Shown one piece after another: positions 41,913 through 49,860 of a stretch of DNA of 64,000 bases (the stretch's first letter is position 1; the number at the start of each line of letters is the position of its first letter). The DNA comes from Kaistella gelatinilytica (GTDB lineage Bacteria > Bacteroidota > Bacteroidia > Flavobacteriales > Weeksellaceae), in contig NZ_JADPVI010000001.1 in NCBI RefSeq assembly GCF_015679325.1, positions 744,001-808,000 of the forward strand, written 5' to 3'. The notes beneath the pieces were generated by a model, which made no database searches, was not told the origin of the DNA, and saw only the letters and a list, made by a program, of their open reading frames with translations. Made by a program: the position numbers and the translations under genes.

Positions 41913-41925
41913 GTCACCGGGTGAC
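41913..41925. promoter_or_regulatory. GTCACC-G-GGTGAC dyad upstream of the copper ATPase gene
   Basis: A perfect 6+6 inverted repeat with a one-base spacer, too tight to form an RNA hairpin, so a protein-binding site is more likely. It lies just after the thioesterase stop codon and about 55 bases before the ATPase start on the minus strand. A near-match -7 box, TATGTCTG, follows on the minus strand. The regulator is unknown. Confidence 0.45.
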
Positions 41926-41926
41926 T

Positions 41927-42325
41927 TTATTCTTCCTGATCGTTCAAACGGTCGGAGATAAATTCAATTTGCGTTTTGCCGTGTTCGGTCGGTTTACCAT
42001 CGTGATCTACGCCAACAAATACAATTTTATCAATGGTAATAATAGTCTGCCGCGTCATCATGTTTCGAACATCACACGCTAAAGTAATCGAAGTTCTGCC
42101 AAAAGCAATCGCTTCAATTCCAATTTCGATGATATCGCCCTGTTTTGCAGAACTTACAAAATTAATTTCAGAAATATATTTAGTCACACATCGCGGAGTT
42201 TCTAACTGTACAATAGCATAAAGCGCAGATTCTTCGTCGATCCACTGCAACAATTTTCCTCCAAATAAAGTTTGGTTTGGATTTAAATCTTCGGGCTTGA
42301 TCCATTTTCGGGTATGATAGTTCAT
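41927..42325 (-). CDS. Hotdog-fold acyl-CoA thioesterase, YciA type
   Basis: The product has 132 residues from ATG 42325, preceded by AAATTAAAAAAA, the usual A-rich start context; a TTG at 42352 would overlap yaaA by 17 bases. The hotdog signature is [23 protein letters not shown] (about 14-36) followed by [23 protein letters not shown] and the second strand pair [11 protein letters not shown]. YciA-type enzymes hydrolyse short- to medium-chain acyl-CoA in the cytosol. It follows yaaA after ten bases and is probably cotranscribed with it; the dyad before the copper ATPase gene lies immediately after its stop. Confidence 0.88.
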   Translation of the reverse strand: MNYHTRKWIKPEDLNPNQTLFGGKLLQWIDEESALYAIVQLETPRCVTKYISEINFVSSAKQGDIIEIGIEAIAFGRTSITLACDVRNMMTRQTIITIDKIVFVGVDHDGKPTEHGKTQIEFISDRLNDQEE

Positions 42326-42335
42326 TTTTTTTAAT

Positions 42336-43094
42336 TTATCTTGTAAAGACAAGTTTTGTTTGGGTCGACAAATCTTCGTCGATGCGGTAATTTTCGAGGT
42401 TGAATGCCTTGACTTCTTCTAAAGTTTTCACATCATTCAACGCACAAAATCTGGTGACTAAACCTCTCGCATGCTTCGTATAAACAACGATGGTTTTTAG
42501 TTTTCCTTCTTTGTAATCGTAAAATTCGAAATCGATGATCGGTGCTTTTACTTTTGACTGATCAATGACTTTAAAATATTCCTTACTGGCTAAATTGAGA
42601 ACGATATCTTTTGAATTTAATTCGCTGTTAAGTTGTTCGGTAACTTTCTCTTTCCAAAATTCGTAGAGATTTTTATGTCCGTCAAACTTAAATTTCCGTC
42701 CCATTTCTAAGCGATACAGCATAATTCGGTCGGAAGGTTTCAGCAAACCATATAATCCGGAAATAATACGGTAATTTTTCTGCAGATACTTAATCGATTT
42801 TTCATCTAAAGATTTGGCATCTAATCCGCGATAAACTTCGCCACTGAATGCCATTAAAGCAGGTGCTGATTCCTTAGCAGAAGGTTTAGATTTCCATTTT
42901 TGATTGCGATCCCAGTTTTCATCTGCTAATTTTGACGAAATCTCCATGAGTTCGGAGAGGTATTTTGGTGATTTGTGTTTTAAGGTTTTCTGAATTTGCT
43001 CAGCTTCATGAATGAAATGCGGTTGTGTTGTTTTTAAAAAGGCACTCGTGTTTTCGATATTCATGAGTTTTGCTGGCGATGATATAATTTTCAT
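42336..43094 (-). CDS. yaaA: Peroxide stress protein YaaA (UPF0246)
   Basis: The product has 252 residues, close to the family norm. MKIISSPAKLMNIE at the start, PALMAFSGEVYRGLDA (about 84-99), GLYGLLKPSDRIMLYRLEMG (about 113-132), KDIVLNLASKEYF (about 162-174) and IVVYTKHARGLVTRF are the conserved YaaA blocks. YaaA lowers free iron and so limits Fenton damage during peroxide stress; the mechanism involves DNA binding by a helix-hairpin-like fold in E. coli. It heads a short transcript with the thioesterase gene. The intergenic repeat copy 2 lies upstream (43147-43252). Confidence 0.93.
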   Translation of the reverse strand: MKIISSPAKLMNIENTSAFLKTTQPHFIHEAEQIQKTLKHKSPKYLSELMEISSKLADENWDRNQKWKSKPSAKESAPALMAFSGEVYRGLDAKSLDEKSIKYLQKNYRIISGLYGLLKPSDRIMLYRLEMGRKFKFDGHKNLYEFWKEKVTEQLNSELNSKDIVLNLASKEYFKVIDQSKVKAPIIDFEFYDYKEGKLKTIVVYTKHARGLVTRFCALNDVKTLEEVKAFNLENYRIDEDLSTQTKLVFTR

Positions 43095-43146
43095 TTCTGA
43101 ATTAATTGAATGTTGTTATTAAACTAAAAAATGGAGTAGAAGCGAG

Positions 43147-43252
43147 ATCTTGCGTCCCGTGCTGAGTAGAGCTCTTTTTTTGGAACAAAGTGGAAGAAAA
43201 AAAGCGGGAATCTCATTTTCAAGACAAGAGAAAAAACGCCCAAATAAAAAAT
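43147..43252 (-). repeat. Structured intergenic repeat, copy 2 (inverted relative to copy 1)
   Basis: The reverse complement aligns with 34586-34700 at both ends and in the CCCGCTTTTTTT and AAAAAAAGAGCTC blocks. The equivalent closing stem is GCGT with ACGC instead of GCAG with CTGC, so two base pairs changed together. The loop here is short (CTTCCACTTTGTTCC). It lies between yaaA and the Sua5-family gene. Confidence 0.75.
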
Positions 43253-43258
43253 AATAAA

Positions 43259-43870
43259 TTAAATTTCGCCTTTCCCCTGACGCAAAATTTCAGGTTCACC
43301 ACTTGTTAGATCTACGATGGTCGAGGCTATATTATCCCCATAACCGCAATCGATGACGATATCTACCAAGTTGTCATATTTTTCGGCAATCAACTCAGGA
43401 TCGGTGGAGTATTCAATGACTTCATCATCATCTTTAATGGAAGTCGAGGCAATTGGATGACCTAATTTCTCAACGATCATCTGCGGAATAATGTGATCGG
43501 GAACTCGAATTCCGACTGTTTTCTTGCCTTTGTAGGCGAGTGGTAAACTTTTATTGGCTTCCAAAATAAAGGTAAAAGGACCGGGAATATGAGTTTTCAA
43601 AAAACGAAAAACAGAAGTGTCGATGGGTTTTGTAAAGTTTGAAAGATGGCTTAAGTCGTTGCAAATGATAGAAAAGTGAGCTTTTTCTAACTTCACTTTT
43701 TTAATCTGCGCTAATTTTTCCATCGCACGAATATCGAATATATTGCATCCTAACGCATAAATAGTATCTGATGGATAAATAATGATACCACCATTATTTA
43801 AGGATTTTACTACCTCTGCGATGAGATTTTCCTGAGGATTATCGGGATATATTTTAAGAATTTTTGCCAT
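43259..43870 (-). CDS. Sua5/YciO/YrdC family protein (threonylcarbamoyl-AMP synthase-like)
   Basis: The product has 203 residues from ATG 43870. A longer frame to 44011 reads through the complement of the tRNA gene and is rejected. Family features: NNGGIIIYPSDTIYALGCNI (about 26-45), IKKVKLEKAHFSIICNDLS, PGPFTFILEANKSLP and VGIRVPDHIIPQM, with PIASTSIK in place of a consensus S-A-N block. It could make threonylcarbamoyl-AMP for t6A37 of tRNA, or be a YciO-type paralogue; without knowing the rest of the genome this cannot be decided. A TAAATTTG at 43874-43881 lies four bases before the start, so its mRNA may be leaderless. Confidence 0.87.
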   Translation of the reverse strand: MAKILKIYPDNPQENLIAEVVKSLNNGGIIIYPSDTIYALGCNIFDIRAMEKLAQIKKVKLEKAHFSIICNDLSHLSNFTKPIDTSVFRFLKTHIPGPFTFILEANKSLPLAYKGKKTVGIRVPDHIIPQMIVEKLGHPIASTSIKDDDEVIEYSTDPELIAEKYDNLVDIVIDCGYGDNIASTIVDLTSGEPEILRQGKGEI

Positions 43871-43917
43871 ATACAAATTTAAGAAAAAATAGGTAAACAA
43901 ACATTTTTTAAAAAAAA

Positions 43918-43948
43918 TTTGGAAGTTATCATAATAGTTGTACATTTG
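43918..43948 (+). promoter_or_regulatory. Promoter of the first initiator tRNA gene
   Basis: TTTG (43918-43921), 19 bases, TACATTTG (43941-43948) and CACC: a full match. The tRNA starts 12 bases further on. Confidence 0.85.
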
Positions 43949-43959
43949 CACCACAATAA

Positions 43960-44032
<73 letters not shown>

Positions 44033-44040
44033 CTAAGTAA

Positions 44041-44070
44041 AGAGAATCAAGAAATTGGTTCTCTTTTTTT
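44041..44070 (+). terminator. Terminator of tRNA-fMet copy 1
   Basis: AGAGAA pairs with TTCTCT and is followed by seven T. Confidence 0.85.
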
Positions 44071-44227
44071 GTGGAGTTAGGTGTGGGTTTCGGGGATTAT
44101 AGATTAATATAAAATTGGGGAGATAAGAAATTCAAACGAGATATCTTTGCAAGCATTTGATATAAAAGCTTCTATAAATTATTTACCATTTACTATGATT
44201 TATACAGCAAATGATCAGGAAATGTTG

Positions 44228-44235
44228 TATATTTG
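44228..44235 (+). promoter_or_regulatory. -7 box of the second initiator tRNA gene
   Basis: TATATTTG followed by CACC. The -33 TTG present before copy 1 lies outside the duplication, and no TTG stands at that distance here, so this promoter may be weaker. Confidence 0.65.
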
Positions 44236-44246
44236 CACCATAATAA

Positions 44247-44319
<73 letters not shown>

Positions 44320-44327
44320 CTAATTTA

Positions 44328-44357
44328 AGAGAATCAAGAAATTGGGTCTCTTTTTTT
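44328..44357 (+). terminator. Terminator of tRNA-fMet copy 2
   Basis: AGAGA pairs with TCTCT, then seven T; a T to G change relative to copy 1 removes one base pair. Confidence 0.8.
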
Positions 44358-44425
44358 GTGCGCAAAAATGATAGTTTGTTAAAATACAAAAACTTGTAGA
44401 GTCAAAAATTGAGACCGAAAAAAAT

Positions 44426-44457
44426 AAAAAAAGCCAAACGAATCGTCTGGCTTTTTT
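44426..44457 (-). terminator. Terminator of the phospholipase-D-like gene
   Basis: AAAAAAGCCAAACG and CGTCTGGCTTTTTT pair with one G-T or mismatch; on the minus strand it ends in a T run, 19 bases past the stop codon. Confidence 0.85.
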
Positions 44458-44475
44458 CTCGCTATCTTTAGAAAG

Positions 44476-46125
44476 CTATTGTTTAATGATCTTGATATTA
44501 CTTTGTCCCAAAGAATTAGTAATGCTAATGAAATAAACTCCAGCAGGTTGTGAAGTTAAATCAATGCTTGAACTGTTAAAGTTAGAAATATTTTGCTGAC
44601 TAATTTTTCTTCCTGTGGTATCGTAAATTCTCAGATCTGTATTTCCAGCGATAACTTTATCGCTCTTAATGTAAAATATCCCATTACCTGGATTAGGGTA
44701 AAGTTGATATGGATTAGAATCTATCGCAGTATTTGCGACTCCCAGCGGCGTAGTAATTGTTCCTCCAGATAATTTATACAGGTAAGCAAATGCCTGATAA
44801 TATTGATTGGCAATATTTAAGTCATGCACGATTAAAGTGTTTTCATCATTTTTAGTTTCAGCAGAAGAGCTCCAGTTGTGAGATCCTACAAGAACTAGGG
44901 GATCAGAGATGCTGTTATAATTATCGACTACCATGAATTTGTGATGCATCACACCGCTTGTTGTATCAGTTCTAACCTGACCCGTGCTGATTCCCGCCTG
45001 TAGAGCAGCCTTCTGATTCCCTTGTGGATTTTGAGTATCCATGATCAATTGGGTAGAAACCAGATCATTAGAATACTTGGAAATGAGAGCAGAACTAATA
45101 TCTGATCTCGTAATCAACATCGCTGCAACATCGATATCCGTATTCGCACTATTGATCGCATTAATTATTTTAGCGGTAGTTCCATCGCTCGGACTAAAAT
45201 AGCTATTGACGATCTTCCCGCCGATGTTGTAAGTGTGTGGTGTATTGTCTAATTTATAGGGACCAAATCTTGAATTTGAATAATCCGGTATTGCAGTGGA
45301 TGAGCCCCACATTTCTTCAAACTCCATTTGGTAACCCAATGCTAAGGATTGATCCTGGATAACTATTGCACTATTTTTGTCTGGTCCGTCGATTTGCGCC
45401 ACTGTCCAGTTCGTCGAACCGGTCCAAACTACAGCTTTATTAGCGTCCGAAACATTCGCATCAAAGATGACAAATTTATTGTGCATAATTCCGTAATTTG
45501 AATTGTTTGGACTCGCTAATCTTGGGATTGAACTGTTTAATAATGGGATCATTGAACTGCCCGTACTTCCGTCGTAAATAATTCTTACCTGTACACCTCT
45601 TGCAAAAGCACTGTTGATCGAGCCTGCAATTCCGTTAACAGAACTTGGTGAATAGGAGTTGTAAATAGCAATATCAAGTGAAGTATTACAGGCGTTGATA
45701 TATGAAATCAGCTTTTCGTCTAACTGGTTTCCAAGATTTACCGCATTTTGTCCCTGGCTGTAACTCGTATCGACCGGATGATTAAAATAAACGTTGATCG
45801 CTCCTGTTGATTTTGATGGAGTAGCGATATAACTGGTTTGAAAACCTAAATATTCGCCTTCGAGTATTTGATAATCTAATTTGATAATTGAACTTGGTTC
45901 AGTATTATTTAAAGTATACACGAAATGTTTATCATCAATATTATTTAATGAAACTTCCCTTTTATCGAGGCCAGAAAATGCTTTCGCGATGACCGCATGA
46001 TCAAACTGTAATTCGATGGTATTGTTGTGATAGGTAATTTTGAAATCTCTTTCCTTGGAGGAAATCTGCCCAAAAATTATAATGCTTTGCAGAAATAAAA
46101 GTGAAAATAGTAAATTCTTCTTCAT
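44476..46125 (-). CDS. Secreted phospholipase D-like protein with T9SS sorting domain
   Basis: The product has 549 residues. The signal peptide is MKKNLLFSLLFLQSIIIFGQ. After an N-terminal beta domain (about 25-130) come two HxK(x)4D motifs of the phospholipase D/nuclease superfamily: HNKFVIFD with WTGSTNWT (about 217-247) and HHKFMVVD with VGSHNWS (about 392-420). The last 75 residues are a Por-secretion (T9SS) type A domain starting LYPNPGNGIFYIKS and ending KIIKQ, so the enzyme is exported to the surface or medium. Substrate may be phospholipid or nucleic acid; N/S-rich regions rather than lipid-binding loops lean slightly to nuclease, which is a guess. The gene has its own terminator. Confidence 0.9.
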   Translation of the reverse strand: MKKNLLFSLLFLQSIIIFGQISSKERDFKITYHNNTIELQFDHAVIAKAFSGLDKREVSLNNIDDKHFVYTLNNTEPSSIIKLDYQILEGEYLGFQTSYIATPSKSTGAINVYFNHPVDTSYSQGQNAVNLGNQLDEKLISYINACNTSLDIAIYNSYSPSSVNGIAGSINSAFARGVQVRIIYDGSTGSSMIPLLNSSIPRLASPNNSNYGIMHNKFVIFDANVSDANKAVVWTGSTNWTVAQIDGPDKNSAIVIQDQSLALGYQMEFEEMWGSSTAIPDYSNSRFGPYKLDNTPHTYNIGGKIVNSYFSPSDGTTAKIINAINSANTDIDVAAMLITRSDISSALISKYSNDLVSTQLIMDTQNPQGNQKAALQAGISTGQVRTDTTSGVMHHKFMVVDNYNSISDPLVLVGSHNWSSSAETKNDENTLIVHDLNIANQYYQAFAYLYKLSGGTITTPLGVANTAIDSNPYQLYPNPGNGIFYIKSDKVIAGNTDLRIYDTTGRKISQQNISNFNSSSIDLTSQPAGVYFISITNSLGQSNIKIIKQ

Positions 46126-46334
46126 AATTAAATATTATTAATAATTTTGTAAAATTACAATAATTATTAACCGTAACGAAGAACTATTCTATGTGTTGTA
46201 TAATGTAAAGTATTTCAATTCATGATACAAAATTTCGACAAAATATTTCTGATCAATATTTTTAAAGGGATAGGATTTGAAATATAATGTGATTTTATTA
46301 AGAATAAATCTTAGTTCTTCTATCTCGCAGTCTG

Positions 46335-48080
46335 TTAAACCTTCTCTAAAAATCGACCGTATTTTTCTGATTTCGCATAATTTTCTACAAAATTTTCATT
46401 TTCAAAATTTTTTTTTCCACCTACCATTACCATTGTAACAACGCCTTCATTTCTGTTAACTAATCTTTCGTAGTTTCCAAATTCTTCAATAGCATTGAGT
46501 TCGACGTTTTCTGTAATATTTTTAAAATTTGCCGGATCGATGATGACCAGATCGGCGACTTTTCCTTTTGCTAAATATCCACAATCGAGATTAAACCAAT
46601 CTCCCTGTTCTTTTGTGAGGCGCCAAATACACTTTTCCATCGTCATGATCGGAGCTCCTTTATCGATGGAGTCCTGCACTATTTTAATCATCTTTAAAGG
46701 AAAATTGTAGAACGCCATATTGTTAAGATGAGCTCCTGCATCAGAAAAACTGATTAAATTATAAGGGAAATTATACAATGATTTATACTTTTTCTTCCTG
46801 TCATTCGCAATCGTGGTTGTCCATCTTATTTTTTTATCATACTGAATAATAGTGTCCAGAAATACATCGACAGGATGTTGATTTTTTTCTTCCGCGATTT
46901 GGTAGAAATTCTTTCCTATTAATGTTTGATCCGGACAATCAATAATCACGGCTTTGCTTAAATCTTTATGCCAGACTTTGGGAGCAAATTTTTTCTTAAT
47001 TTCTCTTTTAAAATTCTCTCTGAATTTCGGATCGTTAATGAGCGCATCCCTTTTATCCAGTTCTTTTGCAAGATCCCGAAGTGCTTCTCCACTCGGAAAT
47101 TCTTCAAACATCACCGAATCGACCCCATCATAATAAACGGTAAAAGGAATCGGCGGTGATTGCATGCGAAAATTTGCATTTCCCAAAACATTTGCACTTC
47201 TGGACGCAAAAGCAATAAGCGGATAAATATATCGATCTCCAATCAAATCCATCATCGCAATCATGGTTGTTTTTAGTGGTTTTCGAAATATTCCGGTACT
47301 TGCAAATAGGTAATTGAAAGCATTTATTCTGGTTACCAAATTAGGTGCACCCTGAAGGATCGCATCTCTTTTTCTCAGCAATTCGATTAAACTTTTTCTT
47401 TCTTTCCAGGAGGAGTAAAAAGACGGCGTTTTATGAGACCAATATTTATTTCCATCCATTTTATCCCACGGATTATCCATGGTGGACAAACCTATAAATC
47501 CAGCATCTAAAGCATCAGTCAGCATTTTTAACATCTGATCTTCTTCTGCTTTTGTCGCGGATTCTCCATCTTTTAAGGAGCGCTCAATTCCCATCGCCTT
47601 CATTCGAATATCAGAATGGCCAATAAATGATGCAACGTTGATTCCTAATGGTAATTTATTGATGTATTCTTTCCATTCCCTCGGTGAAGTCCAGGTTTTT
47701 TCTTTTTCTAAAAGCGGCAACATCACTTCTCGAGGAATAGCTTCAACTCTGGTAAATGAATCCGCGGTATCTTCAGGATTATTAAAAACAGCAGAGACGG
47801 AACAACTTCCTAAAATAATTGTAGTAACGCCGTGTCTTGCAGATTCCTTCAAACCTGGAGACGCCAAAACTTCTGCGTCGTAATGCGTGTGTGAATCCAC
47901 AAAACCGGGAACGATCCATTTTCCGTCTGCTTCAATAATTTTTAAACCTGATTCGTCGAAAGAATTGCAGGGACCGATTTCAGATATTCTACCGAATTCA
48001 TCAATTAGTACATCTTTTTTCATTGCTTTCTCTTCTGGCAATCCAGAAAAAAAAAGTCCATTTTTAATAAGTGTTTTCAT
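46335..48080 (-). CDS. Amidohydrolase family protein, N-acyl-D-amino-acid deacylase-like
   Basis: The product has 581 residues. The metal-dependent hydrolase start is VIDEFGRISEIGP-type (here DVLIDEFGRISEIGP) with GFVDSHTHYDAEV (about 58-70) supplying the HxH metal ligands, then the ARHGVTTIILGSCSVS loop (metal-site C in D-aminoacylases), GHSDIRMKAMG, DAGFIGLSTMDNP, and the C-terminal FSDAGAHLNNM with KGKVADLVIIDP. This matches D-aminoacylases and related N-acyl-D-amino-acid deacylases; the real substrate may differ. There is no signal peptide, so it is cytosolic. It follows the small unknown gene by 50 bases and may be cotranscribed. Confidence 0.85.
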   Translation of the reverse strand: MKTLIKNGLFFSGLPEEKAMKKDVLIDEFGRISEIGPCNSFDESGLKIIEADGKWIVPGFVDSHTHYDAEVLASPGLKESARHGVTTIILGSCSVSAVFNNPEDTADSFTRVEAIPREVMLPLLEKEKTWTSPREWKEYINKLPLGINVASFIGHSDIRMKAMGIERSLKDGESATKAEEDQMLKMLTDALDAGFIGLSTMDNPWDKMDGNKYWSHKTPSFYSSWKERKSLIELLRKRDAILQGAPNLVTRINAFNYLFASTGIFRKPLKTTMIAMMDLIGDRYIYPLIAFASRSANVLGNANFRMQSPPIPFTVYYDGVDSVMFEEFPSGEALRDLAKELDKRDALINDPKFRENFKREIKKKFAPKVWHKDLSKAVIIDCPDQTLIGKNFYQIAEEKNQHPVDVFLDTIIQYDKKIRWTTTIANDRKKKYKSLYNFPYNLISFSDAGAHLNNMAFYNFPLKMIKIVQDSIDKGAPIMTMEKCIWRLTKEQGDWFNLDCGYLAKGKVADLVIIDPANFKNITENVELNAIEEFGNYERLVNRNEGVVTMVMVGGKKNFENENFVENYAKSEKYGRFLEKV

Positions 48081-48130
48081 TATTTATTGTTCAGTTTAAA
48101 AGATAACTTCCAGTAGTTTTTTACAAAAAA

Positions 48131-48499
48131 TCACTTCAGGTGACTCTTAATTCTCTCCATTAACATCGTAATTATTCTTCTGTTGAATTCTTTACTTTCT
48201 AAACTATAACTTTCCAATTCCTCGGGGGTAAACATGCCGATTGTGATTCCGATGAAGGTATTTTTGAGAGCAACATCTTTTTGAAGACTTTGTTCGATGA
48301 AAATTCGTTTTTTATCTTTTCCAAGCGCACTAAGATCTGTCTTTTGTCGAACTGCGTATGCATGAAATAAAGTCATATAAATATCATTCTGCAATTTCAA
48401 AATCGGGCGCAAAGTTTGGTTTTGAAAGTTTTCTATTGCTGTACTTGCTTCTATAATTGGCAGGTCTAAAGTTTCTCTTAAATCTAATTTACTTATCAT
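48131..48499 (-). CDS. Small soluble protein of unknown function
   Basis: The product has 122 residues from ATG 48499; an upstream in-frame start at 48532 adds 11 residues with no conserved feature. It is helical, with SKLDLRETLDLPIIEASTAIE, RPILKLQNDIYMTLFHAYAV and FNRRIITMLMERIKSHLK. Similar flavobacterial proteins are, from memory, sometimes labelled glyoxalase, but no glyoxalase motif is seen, so I do not adopt that name. It precedes the amidohydrolase gene by 50 bases and is divergent from sbcD across 152 bases. Confidence 0.6.
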   Translation of the reverse strand: MISKLDLRETLDLPIIEASTAIENFQNQTLRPILKLQNDIYMTLFHAYAVRQKTDLSALGKDKKRIFIEQSLQKDVALKNTFIGITIGMFTPEELESYSLESKEFNRRIITMLMERIKSHLK

Positions 48500-48639
48500 T
48501 TTGAAGGAAATTTTTGAATATTGTTTAAACAAAAATAACCATTATTTACTCAAATGTGGAGTAAAAGTAAAGTATAAACTAATCGATACATTACAACATC
48601 AAATCGGCGAATCACCAAATGATCACATCAAATTTTCCA

Positions 48640-48647
48640 TATATTTG
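48640..48647 (+). promoter_or_regulatory. -7-like box immediately before sbcD
   Basis: TATATTTG matches TAnnTTTG and ends four bases before the sbcD ATG, so transcription from it would give an almost leaderless mRNA. No -33 TTG is at the right distance, which keeps confidence low. Confidence 0.35.
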
Positions 48648-48651
48648 AAAT

Positions 48652-49854
48652 ATGAAAATTTTGCATACCGCCGATTGGCATTTAGGTAAAAAATTAGACC
48701 GTTTTTCTCGTTTAGAAGAGCAAATTCTAGTGCTGGAAGAAATCATTGAAATTGCTGATGAAAAAGATGTTGATCTCGTTTTAATTGTAGGCGACCTATT
48801 TGATAATTTCAATCCAGGTGTGGAAGCCATTGAATTATTTTATAAAACTTTAAAACGTTTAACTTCCAACGGAAGACGGCCTGTAATCGCCATTTCCGGT
48901 AATCATGATTCTCCTTATCTTATTGATTCCCCCGATCCTTTGGCGCGTGAATGCGGAATTATTTTAATCGGTCATCCCAATGCGAAAGTTCAACCCATGG
49001 AACTGGAACATTTTAAAATTACCAATTCTACAGAAGGTTTTTTCGAAATCCAATTAAAAAATCAAAATTTTCCCGTTCGAATTTTACATACACCTTATGC
49101 AAGTGAAGTCCGTTTAAAAGAATATTTCGGAGAAAATAAAGAAGCCGAATTGAACCGAGTTTTAGCAGAAAACTGGGCAGAAAATGCCGAGAATTTCTGT
49201 GATGAAAAGGGCGTGAATTTACTGATGGCGCATTTGTACATGAACAAAAAAGGAGCTGCAATCTTGGAAGAACCGGAAGGCGAGAAACCCATTAAAATCG
49301 GGAATGCAGATCTTATTTTTTCTGAAAGTATTCCACCCCAAATTCAATACACGGCTTTAGGACATCTCCACGCTTTCAATAATATTGGAACTCCGGAAAA
49401 ACCAGTTGTTTATTCTTCCTCGCCGTTGTGTTACAGTTTCAGTGAAGCCGGACAAACGAAGTCTGTTTCAATCATTGATGCAGAACCGAATCAGAACGTT
49501 ACTTTTGAAAAGGTTCTTTTGAAAACCGGAAAATCTCTGCATCGAAAATCTTTTGATTCAGTAGAAAAAACAGTAGAGTGGTTGAGCGAAAATCCCAACT
49601 GTTTGGTCGAGATCACTTTGGAAAGCGAAACTTTTTTGAAAGCCGAAGAACGCAAGCAAATTTATAATGCTCATGGCGGAATCGTCCATTTAATTCCGAA
49701 AGTTAAAAACCAGGAGTTCAATGAAAATAACTTATCTGAAATCAATTTGGGACAGGAACTTTTGCCTTTGTTTAAAGACTATTTTAAATCGAAGAATGCG
49801 GGTCAGGACGCAAATGAAGACCTTATTAAACTTTTTCAGGAAATTTCAAATTAG
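48652..49854 (+). CDS. sbcD: Exonuclease SbcCD subunit D (Mre11-like nuclease)
   Basis: The product has 400 residues. Phosphoesterase motifs in order: HTADWHLGKKLDR (residues 5-17), VGDLFDNFNPG (about 46-56), ISGNHDSPYL (about 82-91), LLMAHLYM (about 190-197) and ALGHLHAF (about 236-243), so the Mn site is complete. Together with SbcC it forms the Mre11-Rad50-type complex that cuts hairpins and blocked ends. sbcC begins six bases after its stop, giving a tight two-gene operon. A -7-like box lies directly before the ATG. The region upstream, shared with the small unknown gene, holds no other gene. Confidence 0.95.
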   Translation: MKILHTADWHLGKKLDRFSRLEEQILVLEEIIEIADEKDVDLVLIVGDLFDNFNPGVEAIELFYKTLKRLTSNGRRPVIAISGNHDSPYLIDSPDPLARECGIILIGHPNAKVQPMELEHFKITNSTEGFFEIQLKNQNFPVRILHTPYASEVRLKEYFGENKEAELNRVLAENWAENAENFCDEKGVNLLMAHLYMNKKGAAILEEPEGEKPIKIGNADLIFSESIPPQIQYTALGHLHAFNNIGTPEKPVVYSSSPLCYSFSEAGQTKSVSIIDAEPNQNVTFEKVLLKTGKSLHRKSFDSVEKTVEWLSENPNCLVEITLESETFLKAEERKQIYNAHGGIVHLIPKVKNQEFNENNLSEINLGQELLPLFKDYFKSKNAGQDANEDLIKLFQEISN

Positions 49855-49860
49855 TAATTT

